A stretch of 35,122 nucleotides of DNA from an uncultured Gammaproteobacteria bacterium (GTDB lineage Bacteria; Pseudomonadota; Gammaproteobacteria; Pseudomonadales; Azotimanducaceae). Under the pieces are notes generated by a model. The model was not told where the DNA came from, made no database searches, and saw only the letters and a list, made by a program, of their open reading frames with translations. Position 1 is the stretch's first letter; each line of letters opens with the position of its first letter. A program made the translations under genes and the position numbers. The stretch covers positions 1-35,122 of the forward strand of contig CAJWYI010000010.1 of the NCBI GenBank assembly GCA_913049815.1. The letters are read 5' to 3'. Below are positions 27,949-35,122 of this stretch, in pieces.

Positions 27949-28254
27949 CTACCAGCTCGACTTCACAAGGCCTGGCACATCACCGCGCATGGCCGCCTCA
28001 CGTAGCTTCGTTCTCGACAATCCGAACCGTCGATAGACCGCATGCGGTCGACCCGTCAGACTGCAGCGACGCACCCCTCGTACAGGGCTCGCGTTACGGG
28101 GCTGCTTCTGTAATTTGACCTGCGCTTCCCAGCGCTCGTCATCACCTGTTTCCGGGTTACGCAGGATTTCTTTCAGCGCGGCTCTTTTTGCAGCGTATTT
28201 TTCGACTGTTTTTTTCCGCTTCAACTCGCGGTTAATCATCGACTTCTTGGCCAT
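27949..28254 (-). CDS. rpsN: 30S ribosomal protein S14, long zinc-free type
   Basis: S14 sits in the 30S head. The 101-residue length and the absence of CxxC pairs identify the longer, zinc-independent form. Visible marks are [20 protein letters not shown] at the start and [20 protein letters not shown] near the end, finishing PGLVKSSW. It lies ten bases after rplE and 15 before rpsH. Confidence 0.98.
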   Translation of the reverse strand: MAKKSMINRELKRKKTVEKYAAKRAALKEILRNPETGDDERWEAQVKLQKQPRNASPVRGVRRCSLTGRPHAVYRRFGLSRTKLREAAMRGDVPGLVKSSW

Positions 28255-28264
28255 TGATCCCTCT

Positions 28265-28810
28265 CTAACCTGCTTCCCGGAACGGGAAGTTGAATGCTCT
28301 CAGCAACGCTCGTCCATGATCATCGTTGGCAGCGGTAGTCACAATATTGATATCCAAACCTCGCACCCGGTCGGTCTTGTCGTAGTCGACCTCGGGAAAC
28401 ACAATCTGCTCGCTGAGACCCATTGAGAAATTGCCACGGCCGTCAAGCGATCTTGGGTTCACACCTCGAAAATCGCGCTGACGGGGAATGGCGATATTGA
28501 TCAGACGGTCTAGGAACTCGTACATCCGTCCACGCCGAAGCGTCACCATACAACCGATCGGCATTCCGGTCCGGATTTTAAAACCGGCTTCAGATTTTCG
28601 GGCCTTCGTACTCACACACTTCTGTCCGGCGATCAGCTCGAGGTCACCTTGAGCAGCTTCCAGTAATTTACGGTCAGTTAATGCCTCACCCACACCCATA
28701 TTCAGGGTGATCTTGGTCAGTCTCGGTACCTGCATCATGTTGGCCAGACCCAGCTGCTCCATGAGCGCCGGCCTGATCTCATTTTCGTATTGCGTCTTTA
28801 GATCTGTCAT
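28265..28810 (-). CDS. rplE: 50S ribosomal protein L5
   Basis: L5 binds 5S rRNA and forms an intersubunit bridge with S13. The 181-residue protein shows [51 protein letters not shown] and the C-terminal [14 protein letters not shown]. It is preceded by rplX after 33 bases. In E. coli the S8 operator lies at this start; I did not identify an equivalent structure. Confidence 0.98.
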   Translation of the reverse strand: MTDLKTQYENEIRPALMEQLGLANMMQVPRLTKITLNMGVGEALTDRKLLEAAQGDLELIAGQKCVSTKARKSEAGFKIRTGMPIGCMVTLRRGRMYEFLDRLINIAIPRQRDFRGVNPRSLDGRGNFSMGLSEQIVFPEVDYDKTDRVRGLDINIVTTAANDDHGRALLRAFNFPFREAG

Positions 28811-28843
28811 TGATTCATTAGCCCTAGGGGTACTTAAACCCTG

Positions 28844-29158
28844 CTAGTCGATCTCCTCACCACTTGAACGGAAGATGCGTACCTTCTTGCCATCTTCCAG
28901 CGACTTGAAACCAATCCGATCCCCTTTATTGGTCTCTGCGTTATAGATCGCCACATTGGAAATATGGATCGGTGCTTCCTTCTCCTGGATACCTCCAGGT
29001 TCATTCATCTGCGGATTGCCTTTCTGATGCTTCTTCACCAGGTTGACACCCGATACATAGAGACGCTTATCGTCGATGATGCGTGTCACCACACCCCGAC
29101 GCCCCTTGTCGCGACCTGCGAGCACGATCACTTCGTCGTCTTTTTTGATCTTTTGCAT
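28844..29158 (-). CDS. rplX: 50S ribosomal protein L24
   Basis: L24 is an assembly-initiating large-subunit protein with a KOW fold near the tunnel exit. The 104-residue sequence begins [20 protein letters not shown] with the KOW motif ([13 protein letters not shown]), then [15 protein letters not shown] and [10 protein letters not shown]. It follows rplN after 33 bases. Confidence 0.98.
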   Translation of the reverse strand: MQKIKKDDEVIVLAGRDKGRRGVVTRIIDDKRLYVSGVNLVKKHQKGNPQMNEPGGIQEKEAPIHISNVAIYNAETNKGDRIGFKSLEDGKKVRIFRSSGEEID

Positions 29159-29191
29159 GCTGTTATCTACCTAATGGCTCTCATCGCCGTC

Positions 29192-29560
29192 TCAAAGCAC
29201 TTCCGGTGCAAGCGAAATGATGCGCATGAAATTATCGTTTCGCAGTTCCCGCGTCACCGGCCCAAAGATCCGTGTACCAATAGGCTGCTTCTGTGCGTTC
29301 AGCAAGACAGCAGCGTTACCATCAAAACGAATCACGCTGCCATCTGACCGACGCACCCCCCGCTTCGTGCGGACCACGACGGCATCCAGGACCTGACCCT
29401 TGCGGACTCGACCCCTTGGAATCGCTTCCTTAACGGTGACCTTGATGACATCACCAATTCCCGCATAGCGGCGTTTGGATCCACCCAGCACCTTGATGCA
29501 CATCACGCGACGTGCACCGCTGTTGTCGGCGATATCCAGATAGGTCTGTGCCTGAATCAT
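29192..29560 (-). CDS. rplN: 50S ribosomal protein L14
   Basis: L14 lies on the subunit interface and is the docking site of RsfS, whose gene is also in this window. The 122-residue length is standard. [40 protein letters not shown] and [13 protein letters not shown] are all conserved. It is the first gene of the spc set and begins 49 bases after rpsQ; I do not see a clear separate promoter there. Confidence 0.98.
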   Translation of the reverse strand: MIQAQTYLDIADNSGARRVMCIKVLGGSKRRYAGIGDVIKVTVKEAIPRGRVRKGQVLDAVVVRTKRGVRRSDGSVIRFDGNAAVLLNAQKQPIGTRIFGPVTRELRNDNFMRIISLAPEVL

Positions 29561-29609
29561 GTTGCCCTCAATACACTCTTGTAGCTAGAAACGATTAATC
29601 TCAATCGTC

Positions 29610-29870
29610 TCAGATGACCGTCGCCTTACGGTCAATTGATTTAAGCGCCCACGACTTTGTCTTGGACATCTTCTTTGCTTCCTCGATGGTCACCTCGTCA
29701 CCTTCCTGACACTGGTTTTCCGGATCGTGGACATGAAACTTCTTGGACTGTTTGATGTACTTGCCATAGACCGGGTGCTTGACCCGACGCTCCACCAGCA
29801 CAGTGGCCGTCTTGTCCATTTTGGCGCTGAACACCGTGCCACTCATTGTACGTGTGACCGTTTCGCTCAT
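29610..29870 (-). CDS. rpsQ: 30S ribosomal protein S17
   Basis: S17 is an OB-fold primary binder of 16S rRNA. The 86-residue protein shows [38 protein letters not shown] and the C-terminal [15 protein letters not shown]. Its ATG overlaps the rpmC stop by four bases, giving coupled translation. It ends the S10 operon set. Confidence 0.98.
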   Translation of the reverse strand: MSETVTRTMSGTVFSAKMDKTATVLVERRVKHPVYGKYIKQSKKFHVHDPENQCQEGDEVTIEEAKKMSKTKSWALKSIDRKATVI

Positions 29871-30079
29871 GCTGACTCTGTCTCGCTCGTCTCGTTCGCT
29901 TTCTGACGTAGCACCGTCTTCACACGGGCAATGTCCTTTTTGTTTTCGCGCAGAAGATGGGGCTGACTAAGCTGTCCGGTCGATCGCTCCATGCGCAACG
30001 AAAATCGGTCCCGGGACAACTCAAGCAGCGTCTGCTCCAGTTCTTCTGTACTCTTGTCTCTCAGCTCTGCCGCGTTCAT
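29867..30079 (-). CDS. rpmC: 50S ribosomal protein L29
   Basis: L29 is a small helical protein at the tunnel exit that helps dock signal recognition particle and trigger factor. The sequence [20 protein letters not shown] followed by [19 protein letters not shown] is typical. It is 70 residues, slightly longer than E. coli L29 because of a polar tail (NETSETESA). The ATG shares one base with the rplP stop (TAATG). Confidence 0.97.
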   Translation of the reverse strand: MNAAELRDKSTEELEQTLLELSRDRFSLRMERSTGQLSQPHLLRENKKDIARVKTVLRQKANETSETESA

Positions 30080-30492
30080 TACATCGCCACCCGTTTAACA
30101 AACTGGGTTGTGAAAGGCAGCTTACGCCCCGCAAGTCGAAACGCCTCTCGCGCCACTTCTTCAGTTACACCTTCCATTTCATAAAGCACCTTGCCCGGCT
30201 TGATCTGCGCAACCCAGTATTCAACGTTACCTTTACCTTTACCCTGCCTGACTTCGAGTGGCTTTTTGGTAATCGGCTTATCCGGGAACACACGGATCCA
30301 GATCTTTCCACCGCGCTTCACATGGCGCGTCATCGCTCGTCGGCCGGCCTCTATCTGGCGTGCGGTTAGGCGACCCCGTCCGGTCGATTTCAGTCCGTAT
30401 TCACCAAAGCTGACAGAACTGCCGCGATGGGCCAGACCGCGATTGCGACCTTTCTGCTGCTTGCGAAACTTCGTTCTTTTAGGCTGTAACAT
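30079..30492 (-). CDS. rplP: 50S ribosomal protein L16
   Basis: L16 organises the A-tRNA site and peptidyl transferase surroundings. The 137-residue protein begins [20 protein letters not shown] and contains [40 protein letters not shown] and [14 protein letters not shown]. It is spaced 18 bases from rpsC and overlaps rpmC by one base. Confidence 0.98.
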   Translation of the reverse strand: MLQPKRTKFRKQQKGRNRGLAHRGSSVSFGEYGLKSTGRGRLTARQIEAGRRAMTRHVKRGGKIWIRVFPDKPITKKPLEVRQGKGKGNVEYWVAQIKPGKVLYEMEGVTEEVAREAFRLAGRKLPFTTQFVKRVAM

Positions 30493-30510
30493 CGCTCAAT
30501 TCCAACCGAT

Positions 30511-31182
30511 CTACTGTGCAAGGCCTGCGGCAGCAGGATCTGCCTCTTCACGCTCACCCAGGATCTCACCTTTGAAGATCCAGACCTTGATACCAATCAC
30601 GCCATACGTGGTTTGGGCTTCAGTCAGCGCGTAATCGATGTCCGCACGCAGTGTGTGCAACGGCACTCGACCCTCGAGGTAACTTTCCGATCGTGCGATT
30701 TCCGCACCACCCAATCGCCCGGCAACGCGTACTTTGATACCTTCAGCACCGAGGCGCATGGCATTCTGCATGACACGTTTCATTGCGCGGCGAAACTGAA
30801 CACGACGCTCAAGTTGCTGTGCCACATTCTGTGCCACGAGGAATGCATCAATCTCAGGCTTACGGATCTCTTCAATGTTGATATGAACCGGAACACCCAT
30901 CATACGAGCGACAACCTGACGAAGACGTTCAACATCCTCACCTTTTTTACCAATCACAATCCCAGGACGCGCAGTGTGAATGGTAATGCGCGCAGTGTTC
31001 GCAGGTCTCTGAATTTCGATGCGACTGACTGACGCCTGTGCCAAACGCTTCCGCAGGAATTCTCTGACCTCAAGATCCTCCAAAAGCTTATCGCGATAGG
31101 CAGGGCCATCGGCGTACCACACGGAGGTGTGATCCTTTACGATCCCCAGTCTTAGTCCTGTTGGGTGTACTTTCTGACCCAT
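30511..31182 (-). CDS. rpsC: 30S ribosomal protein S3
   Basis: S3 lines the mRNA entry channel. The 223-residue protein begins [20 protein letters not shown]. It has the KH-domain core [20 protein letters not shown] and the second-domain stretch [20 protein letters not shown], followed by [12 protein letters not shown]. The C-terminus is short and acidic-polar, and the length is close to the E. coli protein. It follows rplV after 24 bases. Confidence 0.98.
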   Translation of the reverse strand: MGQKVHPTGLRLGIVKDHTSVWYADGPAYRDKLLEDLEVREFLRKRLAQASVSRIEIQRPANTARITIHTARPGIVIGKKGEDVERLRQVVARMMGVPVHINIEEIRKPEIDAFLVAQNVAQQLERRVQFRRAMKRVMQNAMRLGAEGIKVRVAGRLGGAEIARSESYLEGRVPLHTLRADIDYALTEAQTTYGVIGIKVWIFKGEILGEREEADPAAAGLAQ

Positions 31183-31206
31183 GTGTTCTCCTGATCCCTC
31201 GCCCGC

Positions 31207-31542
31207 CTAGTGCTCGTCCGCTACTGCCAGCGTGATATGGCAGGTTCGCTTGAAAATTCTGTCCGCTCGACCCTTTGCTCTCGGTCGCAGTCGTTTCATC
31301 GTGAGTGACTCGTCCACGAACGCTCGCGACACAGTCAACTCGTCTACGTCTGCACCTTCGTTGTGTTCCGCATTGGCAATCGCTGACTCAAGCAGCTTTT
31401 TGACCATGTGAGCACCTTTCTTGGTACTGAACGACAGGATGTTCAGCGCTTCTTCGACACGTTTGCCACGAATCTGGTCTGCGACCAATCGTGCCTTCTG
31501 TGCGGAGATGCGTGCCCTTGATAGTTTTGCTGCAACTTCCAT
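31207..31542 (-). CDS. rplV: 50S ribosomal protein L22
   Basis: L22 sends a beta hairpin into the nascent peptide tunnel, and changes there affect macrolide sensitivity. The protein is 111 residues: [20 protein letters not shown], then [20 protein letters not shown], and the tunnel loop area [20 protein letters not shown]. The 78 bases between it and rpsS repeat the GTAC motif several times and hold no gene. Confidence 0.98.
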   Translation of the reverse strand: MEVAAKLSRARISAQKARLVADQIRGKRVEEALNILSFSTKKGAHMVKKLLESAIANAEHNEGADVDELTVSRAFVDESLTMKRLRPRAKGRADRIFKRTCHITLAVADEH

Positions 31543-31620
31543 CGTTCTCTTTGTCCGTACTCTCTAAATGTACTTTCTGTACTTTTTCTACTCGTACCTG
31601 CCTACTTGCAATTAATATCT

Positions 31621-31896
31621 CTAGCGACGCGCCTTTCGATCTGCAGCATGCCCCCTGAATGTTCTCGTTGGGGCAAACTCACCGAGCTTGTGGCCCACCA
31701 TATCTTCACTGACGAACACAGGCACGTGTTGACGGCCGTTGTAAACCTGTATTGTTAGACCCACAAAATCCGGTGCAATCATAGAACGCCGCGACCAGGT
31801 CCTGATCGGACGCTTGTCGTTAGTATCCGCTGCACTCTGCACCTTTTTCATCAGATGCAGGTCGATAAAAGGTCCTTTCTTCAGACTACGAGGCAC
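31621..31896 (-). CDS. rpsS: 30S ribosomal protein S19
   Basis: S19 forms a complex with S13 in the 30S head near A-site tRNA. The 91-residue protein starts [20 protein letters not shown] and carries [20 protein letters not shown] and [16 protein letters not shown]. It lies 28 bases after rplB. Confidence 0.98.
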   Translation of the reverse strand: MPRSLKKGPFIDLHLMKKVQSAADTNDKRPIRTWSRRSMIAPDFVGLTIQVYNGRQHVPVFVSEDMVGHKLGEFAPTRTFRGHAADRKARR

Positions 31897-31924
31897 TTGA
31901 TCTTCTCCCGTTTACCCGCCGCAA

Positions 31925-32761
31925 CTATCTGCCACGACCTGTGCGACGCTTGCGCACAATCATCTTGTCAGTCCGCTTGTTCTTTCGGGTCTTATATCCT
32001 TTCGTTGGCATTCCCCACGGTGAGACAGGATGCCGCCCACCAGAGGTTTTACCTTCACCACCACCATGAGGATGGTCTACCGGATTCATGACCACACCAC
32101 GTACCGTTGGCCTAACGCCACGCCATCGTCTGGCACCAGCCTTACCCAGTGATCGCAGGTTATGCTCCCAGTTACCAACGCCACCGATTGTTGCGCGACA
32201 CTCCGCCAGAACCTTTCGCATCTCACCAGAACGCATACGGAGGGTGACGTACTGACCTTCCTTTGCAACCAACTGACACGAAGCACCCGCGCTCCGCGCC
32301 ATCTGCGCACCTTTACCAGGCTTCAGCTCTACAGCATGAATGACCGTACCCATAGGAATATTACGCATCGGCAGGCAATTCCCGGGTCGGATTGGAGCGT
32401 CGTTTCCTGATCTGAGGGTATCGCCGGCGGCAACGTCACGAGGGGCTAGGATGTATCGGCGTTCGCCGTCGGTATACTTGAGGAGAGCTATATGGGCAGT
32501 GCGGTTAGGGTCGTATTCTAGTCGTTCTACTGTGGCATCAATGCCGTCTTTGTTTCGTCGGAAGTCAATAACACGATATTTCTGTTTGTGACCGCCACCA
32601 ATATGACGGGTGGTAATCCGACCCGCATTATTACGACCACCTGTCTTGGCTTTCTTCTCGAGCAGGGGCTTGTAAGGCTCGCCGCGGTAAAGGTCAGGAT
32701 TGGTGACCTTTACTAAAAACCGGCGACCCGGTGATGTTGGTTTGGCTTTAACTACTGGCAT
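31925..32761 (-). CDS. rplB: 50S ribosomal protein L2
   Basis: L2 is required for subunit joining and peptidyl transferase activity. The 278-residue protein starts [19 protein letters not shown] and has [40 protein letters not shown] and the hallmark [20 protein letters not shown] containing the conserved histidine loop. It follows rplW after 17 bases. Confidence 0.98.
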   Translation of the reverse strand: MPVVKAKPTSPGRRFLVKVTNPDLYRGEPYKPLLEKKAKTGGRNNAGRITTRHIGGGHKQKYRVIDFRRNKDGIDATVERLEYDPNRTAHIALLKYTDGERRYILAPRDVAAGDTLRSGNDAPIRPGNCLPMRNIPMGTVIHAVELKPGKGAQMARSAGASCQLVAKEGQYVTLRMRSGEMRKVLAECRATIGGVGNWEHNLRSLGKAGARRWRGVRPTVRGVVMNPVDHPHGGGEGKTSGGRHPVSPWGMPTKGYKTRKNKRTDKMIVRKRRTGRGR

Positions 32762-32778
32762 GTTGCTACTCGCTCGTT

Positions 32779-33081
32779 CTAGCCGTTCGAAAGGGACGTG
32801 AAATCGATATCCTGGCCTTCAGCCAGCGTCACATACGCCTTTTTCCAATTGGGTTTTCGTGATGCGCCGGTAAAGCGACGCTTCACCTTGCCCTTCATGT
32901 TCAATACAGTGACGCCACGAACTTCCACGTCATACAGTTTCTGGACCGCTTCCTTGATCTCGGTGCGGGTCGCATCTCGTGCCACCTTAAAGGTGATCTG
33001 ATTGGCAGCGTCAGCAACGTTGGTCGCCTTCTCAGAGATGTGCGCGCCTAACAGTACCTGGTAGAGACGTTCTTCGTTCAT
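32779..33081 (-). CDS. rplW: 50S ribosomal protein L23
   Basis: L23 is the docking site for trigger factor and signal recognition particle at the tunnel exit. The 100-residue protein has [40 protein letters not shown] and [20 protein letters not shown]. The ATG overlaps the rplD stop (ATGA). Confidence 0.98.
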   Translation of the reverse strand: MNEERLYQVLLGAHISEKATNVADAANQITFKVARDATRTEIKEAVQKLYDVEVRGVTVLNMKGKVKRRFTGASRKPNWKKAYVTLAEGQDIDFTSLSNG

Positions 33082-33695
33082 CCCAGCATCTCCTCAGCCT
33101 GCTTCAAGGAACCAACCGTAAAGAGCACCTTGTCAAAACGAAGCAGATCAACCGGATTAATACCCTTCACATCAATGACTTCGACACCTTTCAGGTTGCG
33201 GGCGCCGAGGTAGAGGTTCTCATCGAATGACTCGACGACAATCAGCACACTCGAAAGGTCCAGATCATTGAGTAAACTCACGACGGCTTTCGTGCGCGGT
33301 TCTGCAACTTCAAAGGTCTCAGCGACAACCAAGCGCTCTTGCCTGATCAGCTCGGAAAGAATGGACTGCATGGCTCCGCGGTACATTTTTCTGTTGACCT
33401 TTTGGCTGAAGTCCTGAGTCTGACTAGGGAAAGTCACACCACCACTACGCCAGATCGGGCTTCTAATCGTTCCTGCACGTGCTCGGCCGGTACCTTTTTG
33501 ACGGTATGGTTTGCGACCGCCGCCGCGGACATCCGAACGGGATTTCTGTGCTCGGGTACCCTGGCGGCCGCCGGCCATATAGGCCACGACAACCTGATGC
33601 ACGAGCGCCTCATTGAACTGGCGTGCAAAGGTTGCTTCTGAAATCTCAACGGCCGCACCTGATCCGCCGCCTGCTTGTGTGATCGTCAGGTTCAC
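33078..33695 (-). CDS. rplD: 50S ribosomal protein L4
   Basis: L4 reaches into the exit tunnel and, in E. coli, represses the S10 operon by acting on its leader RNA. The 205-residue protein shows [40 protein letters not shown] and the C-terminal GLR-like [20 protein letters not shown]. The start is a GTG with AAGGA about nine bases upstream, unlike its ATG-starting neighbours. An attenuator-like leader lies before rpsJ, so L4 feedback is plausible here too. Confidence 0.97.
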   Translation of the reverse strand: MNLTITQAGGGSGAAVEISEATFARQFNEALVHQVVVAYMAGGRQGTRAQKSRSDVRGGGRKPYRQKGTGRARAGTIRSPIWRSGGVTFPSQTQDFSQKVNRKMYRGAMQSILSELIRQERLVVAETFEVAEPRTKAVVSLLNDLDLSSVLIVVESFDENLYLGARNLKGVEVIDVKGINPVDLLRFDKVLFTVGSLKQAEEMLG

Positions 33696-33706
33696 TGGCT
33701 CGTTCC

Positions 33707-34339
33707 TTATCCTTTCACCGCTGGCCGCACAATGACATCTGCTCCTGGAGCACCGGGTACGGCACCTTTCACCAACAGGAGATGGTTCTCCGTATCAACC
33801 TGCACCAGCTCGAGGTTTTGGGTGGTGGTTCTGACATTGCCGAGGTGACCGGCCATTTTCTTGCCTTTGAATACCCGACCCGGCGTCTGGCATTGACCAA
33901 TCGATCCCGGTGCGCGGTGTGAAATCGAGTTTCCGTGAGACATATCCTGAGTCTTGAAGTTGTGTCGTTTAACGACACCTGCAAACCCCTTACCTTTAGA
34001 GACACCGGTGACATCAATTTTCTGTCCGGCTTCGAACCCCTCGAGCGTAATGTCATCACCGACCGCCAGTTCGAGCTCTTCATCCAATCGGAACTCGACA
34101 AGACCACGACCGGCTTCCACGTTTGCTTTCGCAAACTGACCAGCCGCAGGTTTACGAACGCGCGAAGGCTTACGAGCGCCATGAGTGACCTGTACCGCAC
34201 TGTAACCATCGGATTCCGAGGTCTTCAGTTGGGTCACACGATTTGGCTGAGCCTCTATCACTGTTACGGGTACAGATTCGCCATCTTCAGTGAAGACTCG
34301 CGTCATACCTCTTTTAATACCTACAATACCCAGTGCCAT
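33707..34339 (-). CDS. rplC: 50S ribosomal protein L3
   Basis: L3 starts large-subunit assembly and its central extension reaches the peptidyl transferase centre. The 210-residue protein starts [20 protein letters not shown]. It has [20 protein letters not shown], and [20 protein letters not shown] contains the glutamine that PrmB methylates in relatives. It lies 37 bases after rpsJ. Confidence 0.98.
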   Translation of the reverse strand: MALGIVGIKRGMTRVFTEDGESVPVTVIEAQPNRVTQLKTSESDGYSAVQVTHGARKPSRVRKPAAGQFAKANVEAGRGLVEFRLDEELELAVGDDITLEGFEAGQKIDVTGVSKGKGFAGVVKRHNFKTQDMSHGNSISHRAPGSIGQCQTPGRVFKGKKMAGHLGNVRTTTQNLELVQVDTENHLLLVKGAVPGAPGADVIVRPAVKG

Positions 34340-34376
34340 CTCGGCTCCCCGTTCTCTCGATCAATCAACCACTTAA

Positions 34377-34688
34377 TCAACCAAGGTTGATCTGAACTTC
34401 CACACCGGCAGCCAGATCCAGTTTTGTCAGCGCGTCCACTGTGCGCTCCGTCGGCTCAACAATATCCAACATCCGCTTGTGCGTACGGATCTCGTACTGA
34501 TCTCGTGCGTCTTTATTCACATGCGGCGAAATCAGTACCGTGAACTTCTCTTTTCGCGTTGGCAGCGGAATCGGACCGCGCACCTGCGCGCCTGTTCGCT
34601 TCGCTGTATCAACGATTTCCTGCGTTGAGGCATCAATTAGGCGATGATCGAACGCCTTCAATCGAATCCTGATCCTCTGATTTTGCAT
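34377..34688 (-). CDS. rpsJ: 30S ribosomal protein S10
   Basis: S10 (NusE) functions in the 30S head and in NusB/NusE antitermination complexes. The 103-residue protein has [40 protein letters not shown] and [24 protein letters not shown] lies nine bases before the ATG. It is the first gene of the S10 operon and is preceded by a promoter and a leader of about 210 bases. Confidence 0.98.
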   Translation of the reverse strand: MQNQRIRIRLKAFDHRLIDASTQEIVDTAKRTGAQVRGPIPLPTRKEKFTVLISPHVNKDARDQYEIRTHKRMLDIVEPTERTVDALTKLDLAAGVEVQINLG

Positions 34689-34899
34689 TGAGTTATCCTC
34701 AGTACAGGCAAACTTCTACGGTCAGAAAAAGTAATCCTGTGCGCTTTTTCCCATTGCACTTTTCCACTTTGAAAAGCGCGCTCGATACCACAACAAACGC
34801 ATTTGTCCGTTAATTGGTGCGAAAAGCCCCCCATGCAGCCGGTAAGCACCGTAACTACTTGAAAAATAAGGGCGAAAGACTCCCGCCCTCAGAAAGGGA
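34689..34899 (-). promoter_or_regulatory. S10 operon leader RNA with competing hairpins
   Basis: From the inferred start point to the rpsJ ATG there are about 210 transcribed bases with no gene, similar in size to the E. coli S10 leader (about 170). Near the 5' end, CTCCC can pair with GGGAG, or AGGGCG with CGCCCT followed by TATTTTT (positions 34861-34900). Further on, GCGCTTTTC can pair with either GAAAAGTGC or GAAAAAGCGC. The latter can instead pair with CTTTTTC (positions 34726-34779). This suggests attenuation, perhaps by L4; it is inference. Confidence 0.55.
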
Positions 34900-34905
34900 G
34901 CCGGA

Positions 34906-34934
34906 ATCTTAAAGATACCCCCGCATCAAGTCAA
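34906..34934 (-). promoter_or_regulatory. Promoter of the S10 operon
   Basis: Reading on the reverse strand, TTGACT is separated by exactly 17 bases from TAAGAT. A GC-rich discriminator, TCCGGCTC, follows. The -35 matches five of six consensus bases and the -10 four of six. GC-rich discriminators are typical of growth-rate and stringently controlled ribosomal promoters. The likely start point is near 34899. Confidence 0.75.
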
Positions 34935-34985
34935 GCGGCTAGCGGTCTGCTGTTGAGACCCTGTCTGTTATTATTTTTCTATCCC

Positions 34986-34994
34986 TTATCCACA
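34986..34994 (+). promoter_or_regulatory. Perfect DnaA box between tuf and rpsJ
   Basis: TTATCCACA matches the strong E. coli DnaA box exactly. It lies about 50 bases upstream of the -35 of the rpsJ promoter. It is a single copy and there is no origin-like cluster, so it could be chance or a DnaA-binding regulatory site. Confidence 0.35.
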
Positions 34995-35019
34995 AAGTCT
35001 AAGACCAGCGTCCAAGACT
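34989..35019 (-). terminator. Possible tuf terminator
   Basis: On the reverse strand, AGTCTTGGAC and GTCTTAGACT pair around a GCTG loop with one mismatch and one G-T pair, about 50 bases after the tuf stop, followed by TTTGTGG. The T-run is short, so an intrinsic terminator is only moderately supported. The rest of the 379-base tuf-rpsJ gap holds the promoter and leader described separately. Confidence 0.4.
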
Positions 35020-35067
35020 GCAAACAAAATGGGCCAAAGATTAGACTCCAACCCCCCTGTTAAAGTC

Positions 35068-35122
35068 TAGTTTTCGATAGCGGTGACGACACCAGCGCCC
35101 ACTGTACGACCGCCTTCACGGA
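35068..35122 (-). CDS. tuf: Elongation factor Tu, C-terminal end (partial)
   Basis: The last 18 codons before a TAG stop run off the window edge and read REGGRTVGAGVVTAIEN at the end. EF-Tu proteins end in REGGRTVGAGVV plus a short tail, so recognition is firm despite the short length. EF-Tu delivers aminoacyl-tRNA to the ribosome. Its position just upstream of rpsJ matches the str operon (rpsL-rpsG-fusA-tufA) preceding the S10 operon. Confidence 0.93.

Noticed and set aside
31543-31620. Repeated GTAC motifs between rplV and rpsS as a regulatory repeat.
   Set aside because: Spacing is irregular and the stretch is a short, AT-rich intergenic spacer; chance simple-sequence similarity is sufficient.

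Overview
The window looks like ordinary chromosomal core sequence from a free-living, non-enteric gammaproteobacterium. It reads as 50 genes: 48 complete and one fragment at each edge. I see no tRNA or rRNA gene, CRISPR array, insertion sequence, prophage or toxin-antitoxin pair. The taxonomic inference rests on gene order: hemA-prfA-prmC-moeB; the lipA-lipB-ybeD-dacA-rlpA-mltB-rodA-mrdA-rlmH-rsfS-nadD cluster; and ssb-MFS-uvrA next to the rplQ end of the ribosomal protein cluster, an order I recall from Pseudomonas. I cannot name a genus.

Layout. (1) Positions 1-4057, mostly + strand: a possible lolB fragment facing left, then a tightly packed hemA-prfA-prmC-moeB operon for tetrapyrrole synthesis, translation termination and molybdopterin activation. 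PrmC methylates the GGQ glutamine of the PrfA made by the gene before it. (2) Positions 4082-13913, - strand: transcription runs from nadD through rsfS, rlmH, mrdA (PBP2), rodA, mltB, rlpA, dacA and ybeD to lipB and lipA. This block combines NAD synthesis and ribosome maturation with cell elongation (RodA/PBP2 synthase, lytic transglycosylase, RlpA, carboxypeptidase) and protein lipoylation. Many junctions are stop/start overlaps, often using GTG or TTG starts. (3) Positions 13965-21155, mixed strands: an AAG-type DNA glycosylase, a Lon N-terminal-domain protein, uppP, ssb, an MFS transporter and uvrA. (4) Positions 21276-35122, - strand: tuf (end only), then the S10, spc and alpha operons from rpsJ to rplQ.

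The most striking observation is an absence. The spc operon runs rplF-rplR-rpmD-rplO-secY-rpmJ, and rpsE (ribosomal protein S5), which normally lies between rplR and rpmD, is missing. Only 40 bases separate those two genes, and they hold a small GUAA-loop hairpin. S5 is essential, so either it is encoded elsewhere or the assembly has lost about 0.5 kb; sequence alone cannot decide. Other points worth a second look are a 23-bp near-perfect dyad just upstream of uvrA, a well-formed promoter and an attenuator-like leader before rpsJ with mutually exclusive hairpins, a perfect DnaA box between tuf and rpsJ, acidic extensions on S11 and L17, and a cysteine-bearing insertion in DacA. I did not find a convincing new multi-gene system.
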